Origin: Rhizobium freirei PRF 81
GTDB taxonomy: Bacteria; Pseudomonadota; Alphaproteobacteria; Rhizobiales; Rhizobiaceae
NCBI RefSeq assembly: GCF_000359745.1
Contig: NZ_AQHN01000084.1
Coordinates: forward strand, 248,001-312,000
Reading direction: 5' to 3'
Length of the DNA: 64,000 nt
Made by a program: the position numbers and the translations under genes. Below, one piece after another: positions 23,222-32,655 of the stretch (position 1 is the stretch's first letter; every line of letters begins with the position of its first letter). Under the pieces are notes generated by a model. That model ran no database searches. It saw nothing but the letters and a program-made list of their open reading frames with translations, and was not told where the DNA came from.

Positions 23222-24721
23222 TCAGGCGGCCGAGAACGGCACGGCAACGAAGGTCTTGGCGCCGTCGCGCTCGATCAGCAGCAGGACGGATTTGCGGCCA
23301 TCCTTGCCGGCCTTGGCGACGGCGGTCTGAACCTCATGAGCGTTGCGCACCGGCTGATCGTTGACCGAGACGATGATGTCGCCGGTCTGGATACCGGCCG
23401 TAGCTGCTGGCTTGTCCGGGTTGACGCTCGCAACGACGGCGCCCTCGACGCCACGCGGCAGGTTCAACTGCTGGCGGACATCGGGCGTGAGATTGGCAAG
23501 GCCGACACCGATGCTCGGCTGGCTGGACGGCTGGATCTTGCCATCGCCATTGTCGTTGGCAGCCTGCTTGCCGTCGTCATTGCCGCCGATGGTGACGCTG
23601 ACATCCACGCTCTTGCCGTCGCGCCATAGCGTGACCGAGCGCTTGTCGCCGGGAGAGAGATCGGCCACGAGCCGCGACAGGTCCTTCGGCGTCTTGACGG
23701 TTTCATTGCCGATAGCGGTAACGATATCGCCGCTCTTGATGCCGGCACGGGCAGCCGGCGTGTCGTCGGTGACATTGGCGACCAGCGCGCCCTCCGTCTT
23801 CGACAGGCCCATGGCGTTCGCGACGTCGGATGTCACCGGTTGGATCGCGACGCCGAGATAGCCGTGATCGATCGAACCGCTCTTTTCCAGTTTGGCAACG
23901 ATCGCCTTGGCTTCGTCGGAAGGAATGGCAAAGCCGACGCCGACGCTGCCGCCATTCGGCGAGTAGATGGCCGTGTTGATGCCGACGACGTTGCCTTCGC
24001 GGTCGACCAGCGGGCCGCCGGAATTACCGTGGTTGATGGGGGCGTCGATCTGGATGAAGTCGTCATAGGGGCCGCTATGCAGGTCGCGGCCGCGAGCCGA
24101 AACGATGCCGGCGGTGACGGTCGTGCCGATACCGAAGGGATTGCCGATCGCCAGGATCTGGTCGCCGAGCTTCAGTCTGTCGGAATCGCCCCAGGCAATG
24201 GTCGCCAGAGGCTTCGGCGCCTTGATCTTCAGGACGGCAAGGTCCGACTTAGCATCGGCGCCCAGCAGCTTGGCCGGCAGCTCGGTGCCGTCATCGAGCG
24301 TGACCTTGATGTCAACCGCGTTCTGGATGACGTGGTTGTTGGTGACGATGATGCCGTCGGGGCTGATGATGAAGCCCGAGCCGAGCGCCATGGCACGCTG
24401 GTTCTGCCGCTGATGTGGCGCCTGCTTCGGGAAGGGGATGCCCTGATTTTCGAAGAATTGGCGGAATTGCTCGTCCATCGGCGAATTGCTGTCGGCGCTC
24501 GTGTCGGTCGCCTTCATGGTCGTCGTGACGGTCACGACAGCGGGCTTGTCGGCATCGACGATGGGCGCGAAAGAGCCACCGGGCGCGATGATGCTGGCAG
24601 GTTCGGCTGCGGCGGCAACGGTGGCGGAAGTGCTGAAGGCGAAAGGCAATGCGCCAGCGCCGGCGATGATGGCGGCTCCGACGATGGCGGCGGTACGATG
24701 TTTGCGGAGAAGAGATGACAT
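23222..24721 (-). CDS. Do-like periplasmic serine protease (DegP/HtrA family)
   Basis: The 499-residue protein has a long signal sequence (basic start, then A-A-I-V-G-A-A-I-I-A-G-A-G-A). The trypsin-like domain carries the triad His130 (V-T-N-N-H-V), Asp160 (A-K-S-D-L-A-V-L) and Ser234 (G-N-S-G-G-P-L). Two PDZ domains follow, about 280-370 and 400-490 (Y-L-G-V-A-I-Q-P-V and S-I-G-V-G-L-A-N-L). Members degrade or refold damaged envelope proteins and are induced by heat or envelope stress. An Asn/Asp/Gly-rich linker (N-D-D-G-K-Q-A-A-N-D-N-G-D-G) separates the PDZ domains. It stands alone, closed by a strong terminator; the 265 bases upstream are AT-rich and hold its promoter. Confidence 0.95.
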   Translation of the reverse strand: MSSLLRKHRTAAIVGAAIIAGAGALPFAFSTSATVAAAAEPASIIAPGGSFAPIVDADKPAVVTVTTTMKATDTSADSNSPMDEQFRQFFENQGIPFPKQAPHQRQNQRAMALGSGFIISPDGIIVTNNHVIQNAVDIKVTLDDGTELPAKLLGADAKSDLAVLKIKAPKPLATIAWGDSDRLKLGDQILAIGNPFGIGTTVTAGIVSARGRDLHSGPYDDFIQIDAPINHGNSGGPLVDREGNVVGINTAIYSPNGGSVGVGFAIPSDEAKAIVAKLEKSGSIDHGYLGVAIQPVTSDVANAMGLSKTEGALVANVTDDTPAARAGIKSGDIVTAIGNETVKTPKDLSRLVADLSPGDKRSVTLWRDGKSVDVSVTIGGNDDGKQAANDNGDGKIQPSSQPSIGVGLANLTPDVRQQLNLPRGVEGAVVASVNPDKPAATAGIQTGDIIVSVNDQPVRNAHEVQTAVAKAGKDGRKSVLLLIERDGAKTFVAVPFSAA

Positions 24722-24986
24722 GGCAAAAGTCCCTTGCGAGATTGTTGGCGAATTGGCGTCTTGTCCATGTCCGGGACAGGCGTCGAATGGGGCCGCGTCA
24801 ATTCGTTCGGGGAACCTTGGTTTCCCGCCTTTACTCCAGGGAAGTGAAGTATAAAACCGAACTGGCGCTGATGAACAATATGATCCGCCAATCGACTTTT
24901 ACAAATTAAATATTGATCATGTTTTTATTGCAAAAATTTAAGATATTACATAAATTTAATTTTCGGTAGCCGGAATTTTTCCATAT

Positions 24987-25664
24987 TTAGCTTTGCGGCG
25001 CCGGCCATCTCTTGAGCGCCTCCACTCCAAGCGCCGTCAGCGCGTAAATGCCGCGATCGACGCGCTCGAACCAGCCATAGACATTATCCCTCAGAATTTG
25101 CGGGGCCTTCGGTGCAGCTTCGCGCATGTCCTTGGGCCGCTGCGCACCATTTTCGATCGCAGCTGCGCAGACTAGCGCCTGTTGCCGATAGGCCGTCATG
25201 ATCGGCTTGCGCGTGCTGCCGCCGAGGGCTGGATCGCCCTTGCGCCGGCGATGCTCTTCAACAAGGCGTGATCTGCGCCGCGCATTCTTGCGCGGCATCG
25301 GGGCGACTGGGCTGACGATGATATCGACGACATCGCTGTCCGATACCGTCAGCATGCCGAAGCCTAGCTTTCGGCAAAGATCGCGGAAGCGGCGATCACT
25401 CTCCCGCCCTTTGCCCTTTGCCGAGACGCGGGCGGCGATCCAGACCTCGTCGCTCGCCGCCGCCCGATCCACGGCCTGCAGGATCAGCTCAAGATTGAAA
25501 CTCATCTTCAACTCGCAGATGACGACGATGGGCGGTTCGCCATCGCTCAGCCCGACGAGATCGCAGCCGCCGATCTCGCCCTTTACCGCGTAGCCGGCGG
25601 CTTCGAGAAATGACTTGATCGGGAGATAGAGCGCCGTTTCCAAATCCGCCTCCGGGCTTTGCAC
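24987..25664 (-). CDS. DUF2161 family protein with PD-(D/E)XK nuclease-like fold
   Basis: The 225-residue soluble protein belongs to DUF2161, annotated as a putative PD-(D/E)XK-type phosphodiesterase. The nuclease-like core is visible at residues about 8-60: K-S-F-L-E-A-A-G-Y-A-V-K-G-E-I-G-G-C-D-L-V-G-L then V-V-I-C-E-L-K-M-S-F, giving the D...E-x-K metal-binding set. A C-terminal winged-helix-like segment (G-A-Q-R-P-K-D-M-R and G-V-E-A-L-K-R-W) follows. Start is GTG at 25664; no upstream ATG is in frame. No restriction-modification partner is nearby, so the function remains open. Confidence 0.75.
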   Translation of the reverse strand: MQSPEADLETALYLPIKSFLEAAGYAVKGEIGGCDLVGLSDGEPPIVVICELKMSFNLELILQAVDRAAASDEVWIAARVSAKGKGRESDRRFRDLCRKLGFGMLTVSDSDVVDIIVSPVAPMPRKNARRRSRLVEEHRRRKGDPALGGSTRKPIMTAYRQQALVCAAAIENGAQRPKDMREAAPKAPQILRDNVYGWFERVDRGIYALTALGVEALKRWPAPQS

Positions 25665-25799
25665 ATCCGGATGAGGTTTAGCCGATTCGGTTAACCAGAA
25701 GGTCGATAGAGGTGAGAAGTCGGTTTTGCTGTGCAGCCGATTATAGCGAGCGAATGAAAAGAGGCCGATAGTGCGGCCCCCTTTCCATTCACGATTGGC

Positions 25800-28700
25800 T
25801 CAGGCCTTGAAATCCAGCTCGACGTCGCAAGCGCCGATCGAGGCTGGCAGGAGCGGCTTGCGGATACGCTGGCCGAACTGCCGCTTGAAGCCGAAGATGT
25901 TGCCGATCAGGCTCTTGGTATAGAGGCCGGGACCGCTGGAATAAATGCGCCAGCCACCATCGACGGCGATATCGCCCGCCTTGACGCGTGCCCATTCCGA
26001 CGAAGCCTGATAGCGGTCGTCGAAGGCCGCGTCGCTGCTGCTGAAATAAGTGTTGCGCTGGCGCAGCGACGCATGTTCCACGCGTCCGCTGACGGCAATC
26101 GGATTGGCAAGCGCAAGGGCCGCCCATACCGCCTCCGCATCGTCGTCGAGCGCCAGCGCTTCGCAGTAGCGCAGATGCGCATGCACATACATCAGCCCGA
26201 TCTCGCGACCGAAGAAGGACGAGGATTCGGCACGACGGAACAGCTTTTCCCGCCCGCCGGAATAGGTGGCCGGCTTCTCCATCAGCCGCACGCCGTCCGG
26301 AAACAGCAGGTTCTCGCGAATGATCTTCATGTGCGCGTGGCGCTGATCGGACGTGAACAGGCCGCCGATCATCGGCTGGGTCATCGCGATCAGCGAATAA
26401 TGCAGGCCCGTCCTCGTATCTTCGGGATGCAGCAGCAGTTCGACGCCGTCATGACTCGGATCGAAGACGCCGTAGCCGGCGACGATGCCGTCGCGCATCA
26501 GCAGCCGGTTGAAATCAGCGCGCATGGCGACGGCGGTCGCTTGAAGCGACTGCGCCTCCTCATTGCGGCTGGCAAGGGTCAAGATGTTGGCGTAGCGCAC
26601 CAGCTGTTCGTAAAGCAGGGATACCGTCCAGCTGCTCACCATCCAGTCACGCAAATGCGGATCGGCCGGCTGCAGGCTGTCGTTCCAGTCGCCTTCGCCG
26701 TAGCGGATCAGGCTCGTGCCGGGCACGAAGCGGCTGCGTACGGTGTCCAGCAGCTTTTCGATATGATCGGAGATCGTTGCGCGCTCTGAAGTGAGCTGCA
26801 TGCTGTCGTCGGCGCGCCATGGCACTGTTTCGGCAAGGAAAGCGATGTCGCCGGTCGCCTCGATGTAATCGCAGAGCGCCTTTAGCGGCCAGACGACGAT
26901 ATCGCCATGCGCTTCGCCGGCGCGGATATTGGCGTAGGGCTCCAGCATGAACCATTGCGGCCAGTCGCCGCGGTCCCGATACTGCTCGGAAAAGAGCGTG
27001 CTGAGGATCTGCCGGGCCTCTTCATCATGCTCATAGGCGAGCAGGAACTCGATCGGTCCCTGGCAGACGTCGCGCGTTCCCCAGGCCGCACCCGTATATT
27101 GCTCCAGCCCATGCGGCACGCTCAAGTGCACGATCGCATCATGTGCGATCCAGGGCAGCATGACGGCCTGTGCCGCCACATCGCGGCCATCGCCTTCGAT
27201 GCGCGCGCCTCGCGTCACATGGCTCCAGAAGCGATGCGCGGGCGCCAGCATCTCTTCGCTTTCGACACCGGCACTGTAGCGGATAGCGAGCGCTTCCGCA
27301 GCTTCCGGATCGGTCATCGATCCCGTGACGGCAAAGCGCAATTCCTGGGTCTGGTGCGATTTCAGCGCGACGAACGGGCCATTGCGGGTTGCGCCATCGC
27401 TATAGAGCAGCTCATCACCGCCGACTGCCTCGAAAGCATCCGGTGTCGAGGTCACTAGGTGATAGCCAGCCTTCGGATAGCGATCCCAGAGCCAGGATGG
27501 CTGCGGGCGGAAGGAAATGCGCTTGGCCGTCGTATCGACCGCGATATTGGCAACGGCTTCATAATCACGTTCGCCGAGCACGATATGGCCGAACACGAGG
27601 AAGCGGCAGGCGGCGCCTTCGACCGATACGCTCCACTGCATGGCCGGGTCGTCGCCCGCAGCAATGGCCGACACGGTGATGGCTCGGCCGGACAGCCGGT
27701 AGATCCAGCGCGTATCGCTCAAGCCCATTTCAAAAGCGGCGGGTACGCCGAGCAGGCGCCAGCCGTCCCCGAGATCGACGAGGATGCGCAGGCCGCTCGA
27801 TCGCGTCAGGTTGTACGGATCGCGGGAAACCGAGAACAGCTTGTGGAAGGAGGTGTTGCCGATAGTCAGCTGCGCGGCAAAAATGCCCTGCATCCAGCAG
27901 GTGGCGGCAAGCGTCTGGTCGTCGAGCAGCATATTCTGGCCGCTGCGGACGATGGCGCCGTGACGGCGAGCCGCCAGACGCTCTTTTTCGCGCAGTACGA
28001 CATGCCGGTTATGCGACCCGTCCGGGACGAAGAAGGAGATCAGCTTTCCGTCGGCATGCTCTTCCAGCATGCGCTTGGGGTAGAGTGCATCGATGGCCGC
28101 CTGATCGAGGCTATCGCTCTCGGCAAGGGGCGCGTCCTGCACGAGGCTGCGCGCCGGCTGCGCTGCGGCAATCGCGTCGGTTGCCAATTCGCCCTGAAGC
28201 TTCGGCAAGCTGTCGAGATAAGCAAGATCGGCATCGCTGGAGGCGGCCGGATGATCGGCGATGAAGAGGCCGAAGAAGGTTGTCGTGCCCGATGCGCCCG
28301 CCGCGAGCGCAAGCGGCTTCGACTGGATTGCAGGGCAGGCGACTTCGTGCTGGCGGCGCGTGCTTGCCAGGCTGGTGCCGAAGTCCGGCACCATGACGCC
28401 GTCATTGCCCTTGGAGGGCACAAGGAGCTGAATTGCGTCTGTCGCGTAAGCCGCAGTCCCTTCGAGGCAGCCCTGTGCGAGCCACGGATTTCGTCCGCCA
28501 CCTTGCTTGAGGTTCTGCCGGTTCATGATGACAGGGCCGAAGGCGGCATGATTGCCAATGTGATGATCGATATATTGCGAGGCATAGGCTTCGCTGTTCA
28601 TCAGGAAGCCGCGGTCGCCGAGGCCGACATCCTGAACGAGGACCAGATCGGCCGAAAGCGTCGCATTGGTGCCGTTTTCCAGCGAGACGTGCCAGAACCA

Positions 28701-29060
28701 TGCGGTCTGGCCCGGATGCAGCCGCAGGCTGACGGTGTGCCTTACGCCGGCCGTCTCGCCGCTCCAGGAAAAGCCGCTGCTACCATGGCCGAACTGCACC
28801 GCAGCCTTCGGACCGACGATTTCAGCCGTTGCCGGCTGCGCGCCGGCGATGCGCAGGTAGAGCCGGCCGATGCCGCCGTAGACAGGCGAACCGAGCACCT
28901 GATTGATCATGATCCCGCCCTGCTGGTCGGCGAAATCCAAGGAGAACAGCGTACCGTTCGGCAAAGCCGAAGCGGAAAGACCGGCACTGTTGCCAAGCGT
29001 GATAAGACCGAGTTCTTCGCGACGGGGCGTTTGAAAGCTGCGATTGGCGTCGGAGGACAT
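25800..29060 (-). CDS. GH94-type glycoside phosphorylase (beta-oligoglucan phosphorylase-like)
   Basis: A 1086-residue cytoplasmic protein without signal peptide. The C-terminal half (about 610-1060) is the (alpha/alpha)6 barrel of GH94 phosphorylases: Y-T-G-A-A-W-G-T-R-D-V-C-Q-G near 665 and the signature Y-G-E-G-D-W-N-D-S-L at 787-796, which contains the candidate general acid Asp. The N-terminal half is beta-sandwich. Length and the W-G-T-R-D motif fit the long subgroup that includes 1,2-beta-oligoglucan phosphorylases, rather than the roughly 800-residue cellobiose phosphorylases. Rhizobia make cyclic beta-1,2-glucans, which would offer a substrate. The upstream GH2 gene, 175 bases away on the same strand, suggests co-expression. 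Confidence 0.75.
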   Translation of the reverse strand: MSSDANRSFQTPRREELGLITLGNSAGLSASALPNGTLFSLDFADQQGGIMINQVLGSPVYGGIGRLYLRIAGAQPATAEIVGPKAAVQFGHGSSGFSWSGETAGVRHTVSLRLHPGQTAWFWHVSLENGTNATLSADLVLVQDVGLGDRGFLMNSEAYASQYIDHHIGNHAAFGPVIMNRQNLKQGGGRNPWLAQGCLEGTAAYATDAIQLLVPSKGNDGVMVPDFGTSLASTRRQHEVACPAIQSKPLALAAGASGTTTFFGLFIADHPAASSDADLAYLDSLPKLQGELATDAIAAAQPARSLVQDAPLAESDSLDQAAIDALYPKRMLEEHADGKLISFFVPDGSHNRHVVLREKERLAARRHGAIVRSGQNMLLDDQTLAATCWMQGIFAAQLTIGNTSFHKLFSVSRDPYNLTRSSGLRILVDLGDGWRLLGVPAAFEMGLSDTRWIYRLSGRAITVSAIAAGDDPAMQWSVSVEGAACRFLVFGHIVLGERDYEAVANIAVDTTAKRISFRPQPSWLWDRYPKAGYHLVTSTPDAFEAVGGDELLYSDGATRNGPFVALKSHQTQELRFAVTGSMTDPEAAEALAIRYSAGVESEEMLAPAHRFWSHVTRGARIEGDGRDVAAQAVMLPWIAHDAIVHLSVPHGLEQYTGAAWGTRDVCQGPIEFLLAYEHDEEARQILSTLFSEQYRDRGDWPQWFMLEPYANIRAGEAHGDIVVWPLKALCDYIEATGDIAFLAETVPWRADDSMQLTSERATISDHIEKLLDTVRSRFVPGTSLIRYGEGDWNDSLQPADPHLRDWMVSSWTVSLLYEQLVRYANILTLASRNEEAQSLQATAVAMRADFNRLLMRDGIVAGYGVFDPSHDGVELLLHPEDTRTGLHYSLIAMTQPMIGGLFTSDQRHAHMKIIRENLLFPDGVRLMEKPATYSGGREKLFRRAESSSFFGREIGLMYVHAHLRYCEALALDDDAEAVWAALALANPIAVSGRVEHASLRQRNTYFSSSDAAFDDRYQASSEWARVKAGDIAVDGGWRIYSSGPGLYTKSLIGNIFGFKRQFGQRIRKPLLPASIGACDVELDFKA

Positions 29061-29235
29061 AGGCGGTGTCTCGCTGATTCATGGATCGGATGAGGTGCAC
29101 TAGATCACAAGGCGACGTACGATCATAGGAGGCAATTCGCCATTCACCGGCGCAATCTTTCGTGACGATTTACATGCAAGCATACCGCGATCCGGCGCGA
29201 TGCGCCGGATATCTCGAGCAAAGCGTGCTTCAAGT

Positions 29236-31704
29236 TCAGTGATGCTGAGGCTCGGCGACCTGATTGGCCGTGCGAAGGACGGTCGACAGATCGGCGTCGT
29301 CGAAAGCTTCCCTGGAGATGCCTTTCACCTTGAACCTCCTGCTTTCGCCGGGGGCGAGATTGATCAGCATGTCGTCGACTTCGGCATTCGGGCTGATGCG
29401 ATCGACGAACAGGCAGACATCGCGCAAAAGCGACTGTGCGGTGACGGTGACAGTGATCCCGTCCGGCGTATCAGCGCTCTCAATGTCGAAGCGGGGCTTC
29501 GGATACTGCAGCTTCATATCTTTCTCGAAGAACCACCAGGCTTCGGCGTCGCCGAGGCGGGCGCGCAGGAATTCCCGGCTGGGATCACCGGGCGTCGCAA
29601 CATCGCTCGGGATATCGATATCGGTATTTTCGAAGCGATCGCAGAGGATCCGCCAGACGTGGTGACGGGCAAGCAACGTGCCGTTGAAGTCGAAGCGCTC
29701 GGCCGTGAAGGGCACGCGCCAGAACAGGGTTGCGTCGTTGACGGCAACCGCAGCCAGGCCATCACCGCGCGGCTGGATGGTCAGGAGATGGGGAGCGTAG
29801 CTATGCTTCAAGGCATACCAGAGCGGCTTCTTCCTGCCGGCGCCATCGACCGCTGCCCAGGAGGTGACAGGCCAGCAGTCGTTGATCTGCCAGACGATGG
29901 TGCCCATGCAGGTTGGCCGATGCGAGCGCATATGGTCGATGCCGTAGCTGATAGCGCGCGCCTGGTTGAGCTGGGTGACGAAAAGCCAGTCATCGAAATT
30001 TTGGGGATGCGGGAACCAGTCTTCCAACCCCATCAGCAGCTTGTCGTTGCCGGTGGTTGCCTTTTGATGATGCAGTACGCCCGGCGAGGCCGGCGCGCGG
30101 TCTTTCTCGCGAACGGATTGGGCAAGCGTCGCAAAGGTCGGTGGCGCCTGCCAGCCGAATTCGGAGCAGAAGCGCGGGATATAGTTGCGGTAGGTCTCGT
30201 AGCCCACCTCGTTCCAGACATCCCAGATGTGCTTGCAGCCATGCTCGTCTGCGTTCGGCGCGATTTCCATGGAGCCGGAATAGGGGCTGCCCGCCCAATA
30301 GGGACGCGTCGGATCGATTTCCGCGACCAGCTTCGGCAGGAGATCGAGATAGTAGCCGGCGCCCCAGGGGCGATTGCCGAGCACATCCTGCCAGCCCCAG
30401 TCGAAATAGCCCCAGATATTTTCGTTATTGCCGTTCCAGATGACCAACGAGGCGTAGGGCATGAGCCGTGTGATCGCCTCGCGCGCTTCCGCCTCGATCT
30501 CGCTGTAAACAGGCTCCTCTTCGGGATAGGTGGCGCAGGCAAACAGAAAGTCCTGCCAGACCATGATGCCGGCAGCATCGCATTCCTCGTAGAAGGTATC
30601 GGTCTCGTAAATGCCGCCGCCCCAGACCCGCAGCATATTCATGTTGGCATCGCGGGCCTGGGTGATCCTCTCGCGATAGCGCTCGCGGGTCACGCGCGGC
30701 AGGAAGCAATCATCGGGGATCCAGTTGGCGCCGCGGGCAAAGACCGGCACGTCATTGACGACGAGCGTGAAGGCGGAGCCGATCTCATCCGGTGTCGTAT
30801 CCAGCCGTACGGAACGGAAGCCGACGCGCCGCTTCCAGTGGTCAAGCGTCGCGCCGTCCGAGCCGAGCAGCTGCAGGTCGAGATCGTAAAGCGGCTGACC
30901 GCCCATCCCATGCGGCCACCAGACCCGGGGATTGTCGATGCGGCATTCGATCAGCGCATGGGTCTCGCCTTGCGCCACGCGAACTTCCGCGCGCTTGCCG
31001 CCGACGGACAGGACGAGTGCGGCGCTATCCGTGCCCTTTTCCGCCCATTCGATCTCGACATGCAGGCGCGCAACGCCCTGGCTGCCCTGCAGCGTGATTT
31101 CCGGGCGGATGCTGCCGAGGCGAGCCTTCGACCAGCTCTCGATGGCAATCGGCTTCCAGATCCCCGAGGTGACGACGGTCGGACCCCAGTCCCAGCCGAA
31201 ATTGCAGGCCATCTTGCGGATGAGGTTGCTCGGGCCGGGATAGTTTTGAGGGATATCGGCGGCGCTGCCAAGCTGCTTGCGCACATCTTCCCCGTGCTCG
31301 TAGGCCGATTGGAAGTCGACGATCAGTTCGTTGCGGCCGCTTTTGAGGTGGTCGCCGATATCGAAGCGATAGCTGCGGTGCATGTTGCGGGTTTCGCCGA
31401 GCGCCGTTCCGTTCAGCTCCAGGCGTGCCGCCGTATCGAGACCGAGGCATGAGAGATCGATGCGCTCGGCGTCTTCGCCATCCCAGTCGAAGGCGAGGCG
31501 ATAGCGCCAAGCCGAGCGGCCAATCCAATCCTGCGATATCTCGTTGACATCGAGATAGGGATCGGTGATCAGCTGCGCCGCCATCAGGTCGAGATGCACA
31601 TTACCGGGGACTGCCGCGGGGATGGTATTGGGCAGGGTCGGCGCGGTCGAGGGGCCGCGAAGGCGCGAGATGGTCCAGCCGGTGTCGAGCATCTGTCTTT
31701 TCAT
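29236..31704 (-). CDS. GH2 family beta-mannosidase
   Basis: The 822-residue protein starts M-L-D-T-G-W-T-I-S-R and carries the GH2 sugar-binding, immunoglobulin-like and TIM-barrel domains in order. It has the beta-mannosidase hallmarks N-F-G-W-D-W-G-P near 168 and M-L-R-V-W-G-G-G-I-Y-E near 357. The acid/base is Glu428 (W-N-G-N-N-E) and the nucleophile Glu515 (F-C-S-E-F-G-W-Q). No signal peptide, so it cleaves imported beta-linked oligosaccharides in the cytoplasm. ATG 31704 (MKRQML) was preferred to an upstream TTG. It is the first of two carbohydrate-active genes, the second being the GH94 phosphorylase; no transporter adjoins them. Confidence 0.88.
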   Translation of the reverse strand: MKRQMLDTGWTISRLRGPSTAPTLPNTIPAAVPGNVHLDLMAAQLITDPYLDVNEISQDWIGRSAWRYRLAFDWDGEDAERIDLSCLGLDTAARLELNGTALGETRNMHRSYRFDIGDHLKSGRNELIVDFQSAYEHGEDVRKQLGSAADIPQNYPGPSNLIRKMACNFGWDWGPTVVTSGIWKPIAIESWSKARLGSIRPEITLQGSQGVARLHVEIEWAEKGTDSAALVLSVGGKRAEVRVAQGETHALIECRIDNPRVWWPHGMGGQPLYDLDLQLLGSDGATLDHWKRRVGFRSVRLDTTPDEIGSAFTLVVNDVPVFARGANWIPDDCFLPRVTRERYRERITQARDANMNMLRVWGGGIYETDTFYEECDAAGIMVWQDFLFACATYPEEEPVYSEIEAEAREAITRLMPYASLVIWNGNNENIWGYFDWGWQDVLGNRPWGAGYYLDLLPKLVAEIDPTRPYWAGSPYSGSMEIAPNADEHGCKHIWDVWNEVGYETYRNYIPRFCSEFGWQAPPTFATLAQSVREKDRAPASPGVLHHQKATTGNDKLLMGLEDWFPHPQNFDDWLFVTQLNQARAISYGIDHMRSHRPTCMGTIVWQINDCWPVTSWAAVDGAGRKKPLWYALKHSYAPHLLTIQPRGDGLAAVAVNDATLFWRVPFTAERFDFNGTLLARHHVWRILCDRFENTDIDIPSDVATPGDPSREFLRARLGDAEAWWFFEKDMKLQYPKPRFDIESADTPDGITVTVTAQSLLRDVCLFVDRISPNAEVDDMLINLAPGESRRFKVKGISREAFDDADLSTVLRTANQVAEPQHH

Positions 31705-32160
31705 GTCATGTGTCCGTGATGAAATGGATGCCTCAAACAGCCTTTGGCGCAATGAAATATAGGCCGGCCCGTAGATGGCACTGGCGCATCCGCCACGACC
31801 TCGCTGCCTAGTCGATGACCGATCGCTGAGCGCTTCTCCTCAATGTCAGCGATCCCCACCACCACCTATCCTCCGCTGCTCGAAGACATATTGTTGGTCA
31901 ACAAAAGCTGTCAAGCCGAGTGGCCGACAATATCGGAGCGAAAGGTCGCAGTGCCGCTCGCGGCTTGACCGATACGAAAGCTGGCGCGTGCCCCTCAATC
32001 TGTAAATGTCTGCATATATGGCCTCCAGATTGCAGACGGCTTCTCGCCTTCGAAAAATAATAAAAAAAGATCTGCCTGTCGGAATGTCGTCTATGCCAAC
32101 GTCCTTGGGGTAGCTCATCGCAAGGGTGGGATGGACAAGCCCGTTGGCAAGGAGACGAAC
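31705..32160. other. Intergenic gap of 456 bases between divergent genes
   Basis: It must contain the promoters of the GH2/GH94 pair and of the VOC gene. I see two loose inverted repeats: GTCTGCA (32008-32014) with TGCAGAC (32031-32037), and TCAAGCCG with CGGCTTGA about 40 bases apart near 31912-31968. An AT-rich stretch at 32050-32075 (AAAAATAATAAAAAAAGATC) is the most likely promoter area for the rightward gene. No gene is supportable here. Confidence 0.35.
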
Positions 32161-32592
32161 ATGACTGATGCAGCAGAACAGAAGCAATCCCCTCAGCCAC
32201 GCGTGCCGGTTCGCGGCGGGTTAGTGCCCTATCTGACCGTGGACGGCGCCGTGAAGGCGGCTGAATTCTACAAGCGTGCCTTTGGCGCGGAGGAGGCCCT
32301 TATGTTTCCGGTCGATGAAAAGGGCCGGACGATGCACATCCATCTCTACATCAATGGCAGCTCGGTCATGCTTGGAGATGCCTATCCCGAATATGGCCAC
32401 GCATTGGAGAAGCCGCAGTCCTTCGTGATGCAGCTGGTGGTCCAAGACTTCGATACATGGTGGAAGCGCGCCGTCGACGCGGGGCTGGAAGTCATGGTCG
32501 AGCCGCAGGTGATGTTCTGGGGCGATCGCTGGGGCCAGATGCGCGATCCCTTCGGCGTCACCTGGGCCATGAACGCGCCCGTCGACGAATGA
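32161..32592 (+). CDS. VOC family (glyoxalase/PhnB-like) protein
   Basis: A 143-residue protein with two beta-alpha-beta-beta-beta modules of the vicinal-oxygen-chelate fold, of the PhnB/YdcE type: G-L-V-P-Y-L-T-V-D-G-A-V-K-A-A-E-F-Y-K-R-A-F-G-A-E, then M-H-I-H-L-Y-I-N-G-S and a C-terminal D-R-W-G-Q-M-R-D-P-F-G-V-T-W. Members of this class bind metals or act as resistance or isomerase proteins; this one's substrate is unknown. The ATG at 32161 follows AAGGAGACGAAC, a very good ribosome binding site, so the start is firm. Confidence 0.85.
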   Translation: MTDAAEQKQSPQPRVPVRGGLVPYLTVDGAVKAAEFYKRAFGAEEALMFPVDEKGRTMHIHLYINGSSVMLGDAYPEYGHALEKPQSFVMQLVVQDFDTWWKRAVDAGLEVMVEPQVMFWGDRWGQMRDPFGVTWAMNAPVDE

Positions 32593-32655
32593 TGATGGAA
32601 TGCCCTCGATACAACCAAGTATCGAGGGTATGTTCCCGCTATGGTGGCGATATTT

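Noticed and set aside
27459..31452. Two very long plus-strand open frames (544 and 750 codons) opposite the GH94 and GH2 genes
   Set aside because: Codon bias makes antisense frames of GC-rich genes stay open; the minus-strand products have clear GH94 and GH2 motifs, while the plus-strand ones have none.
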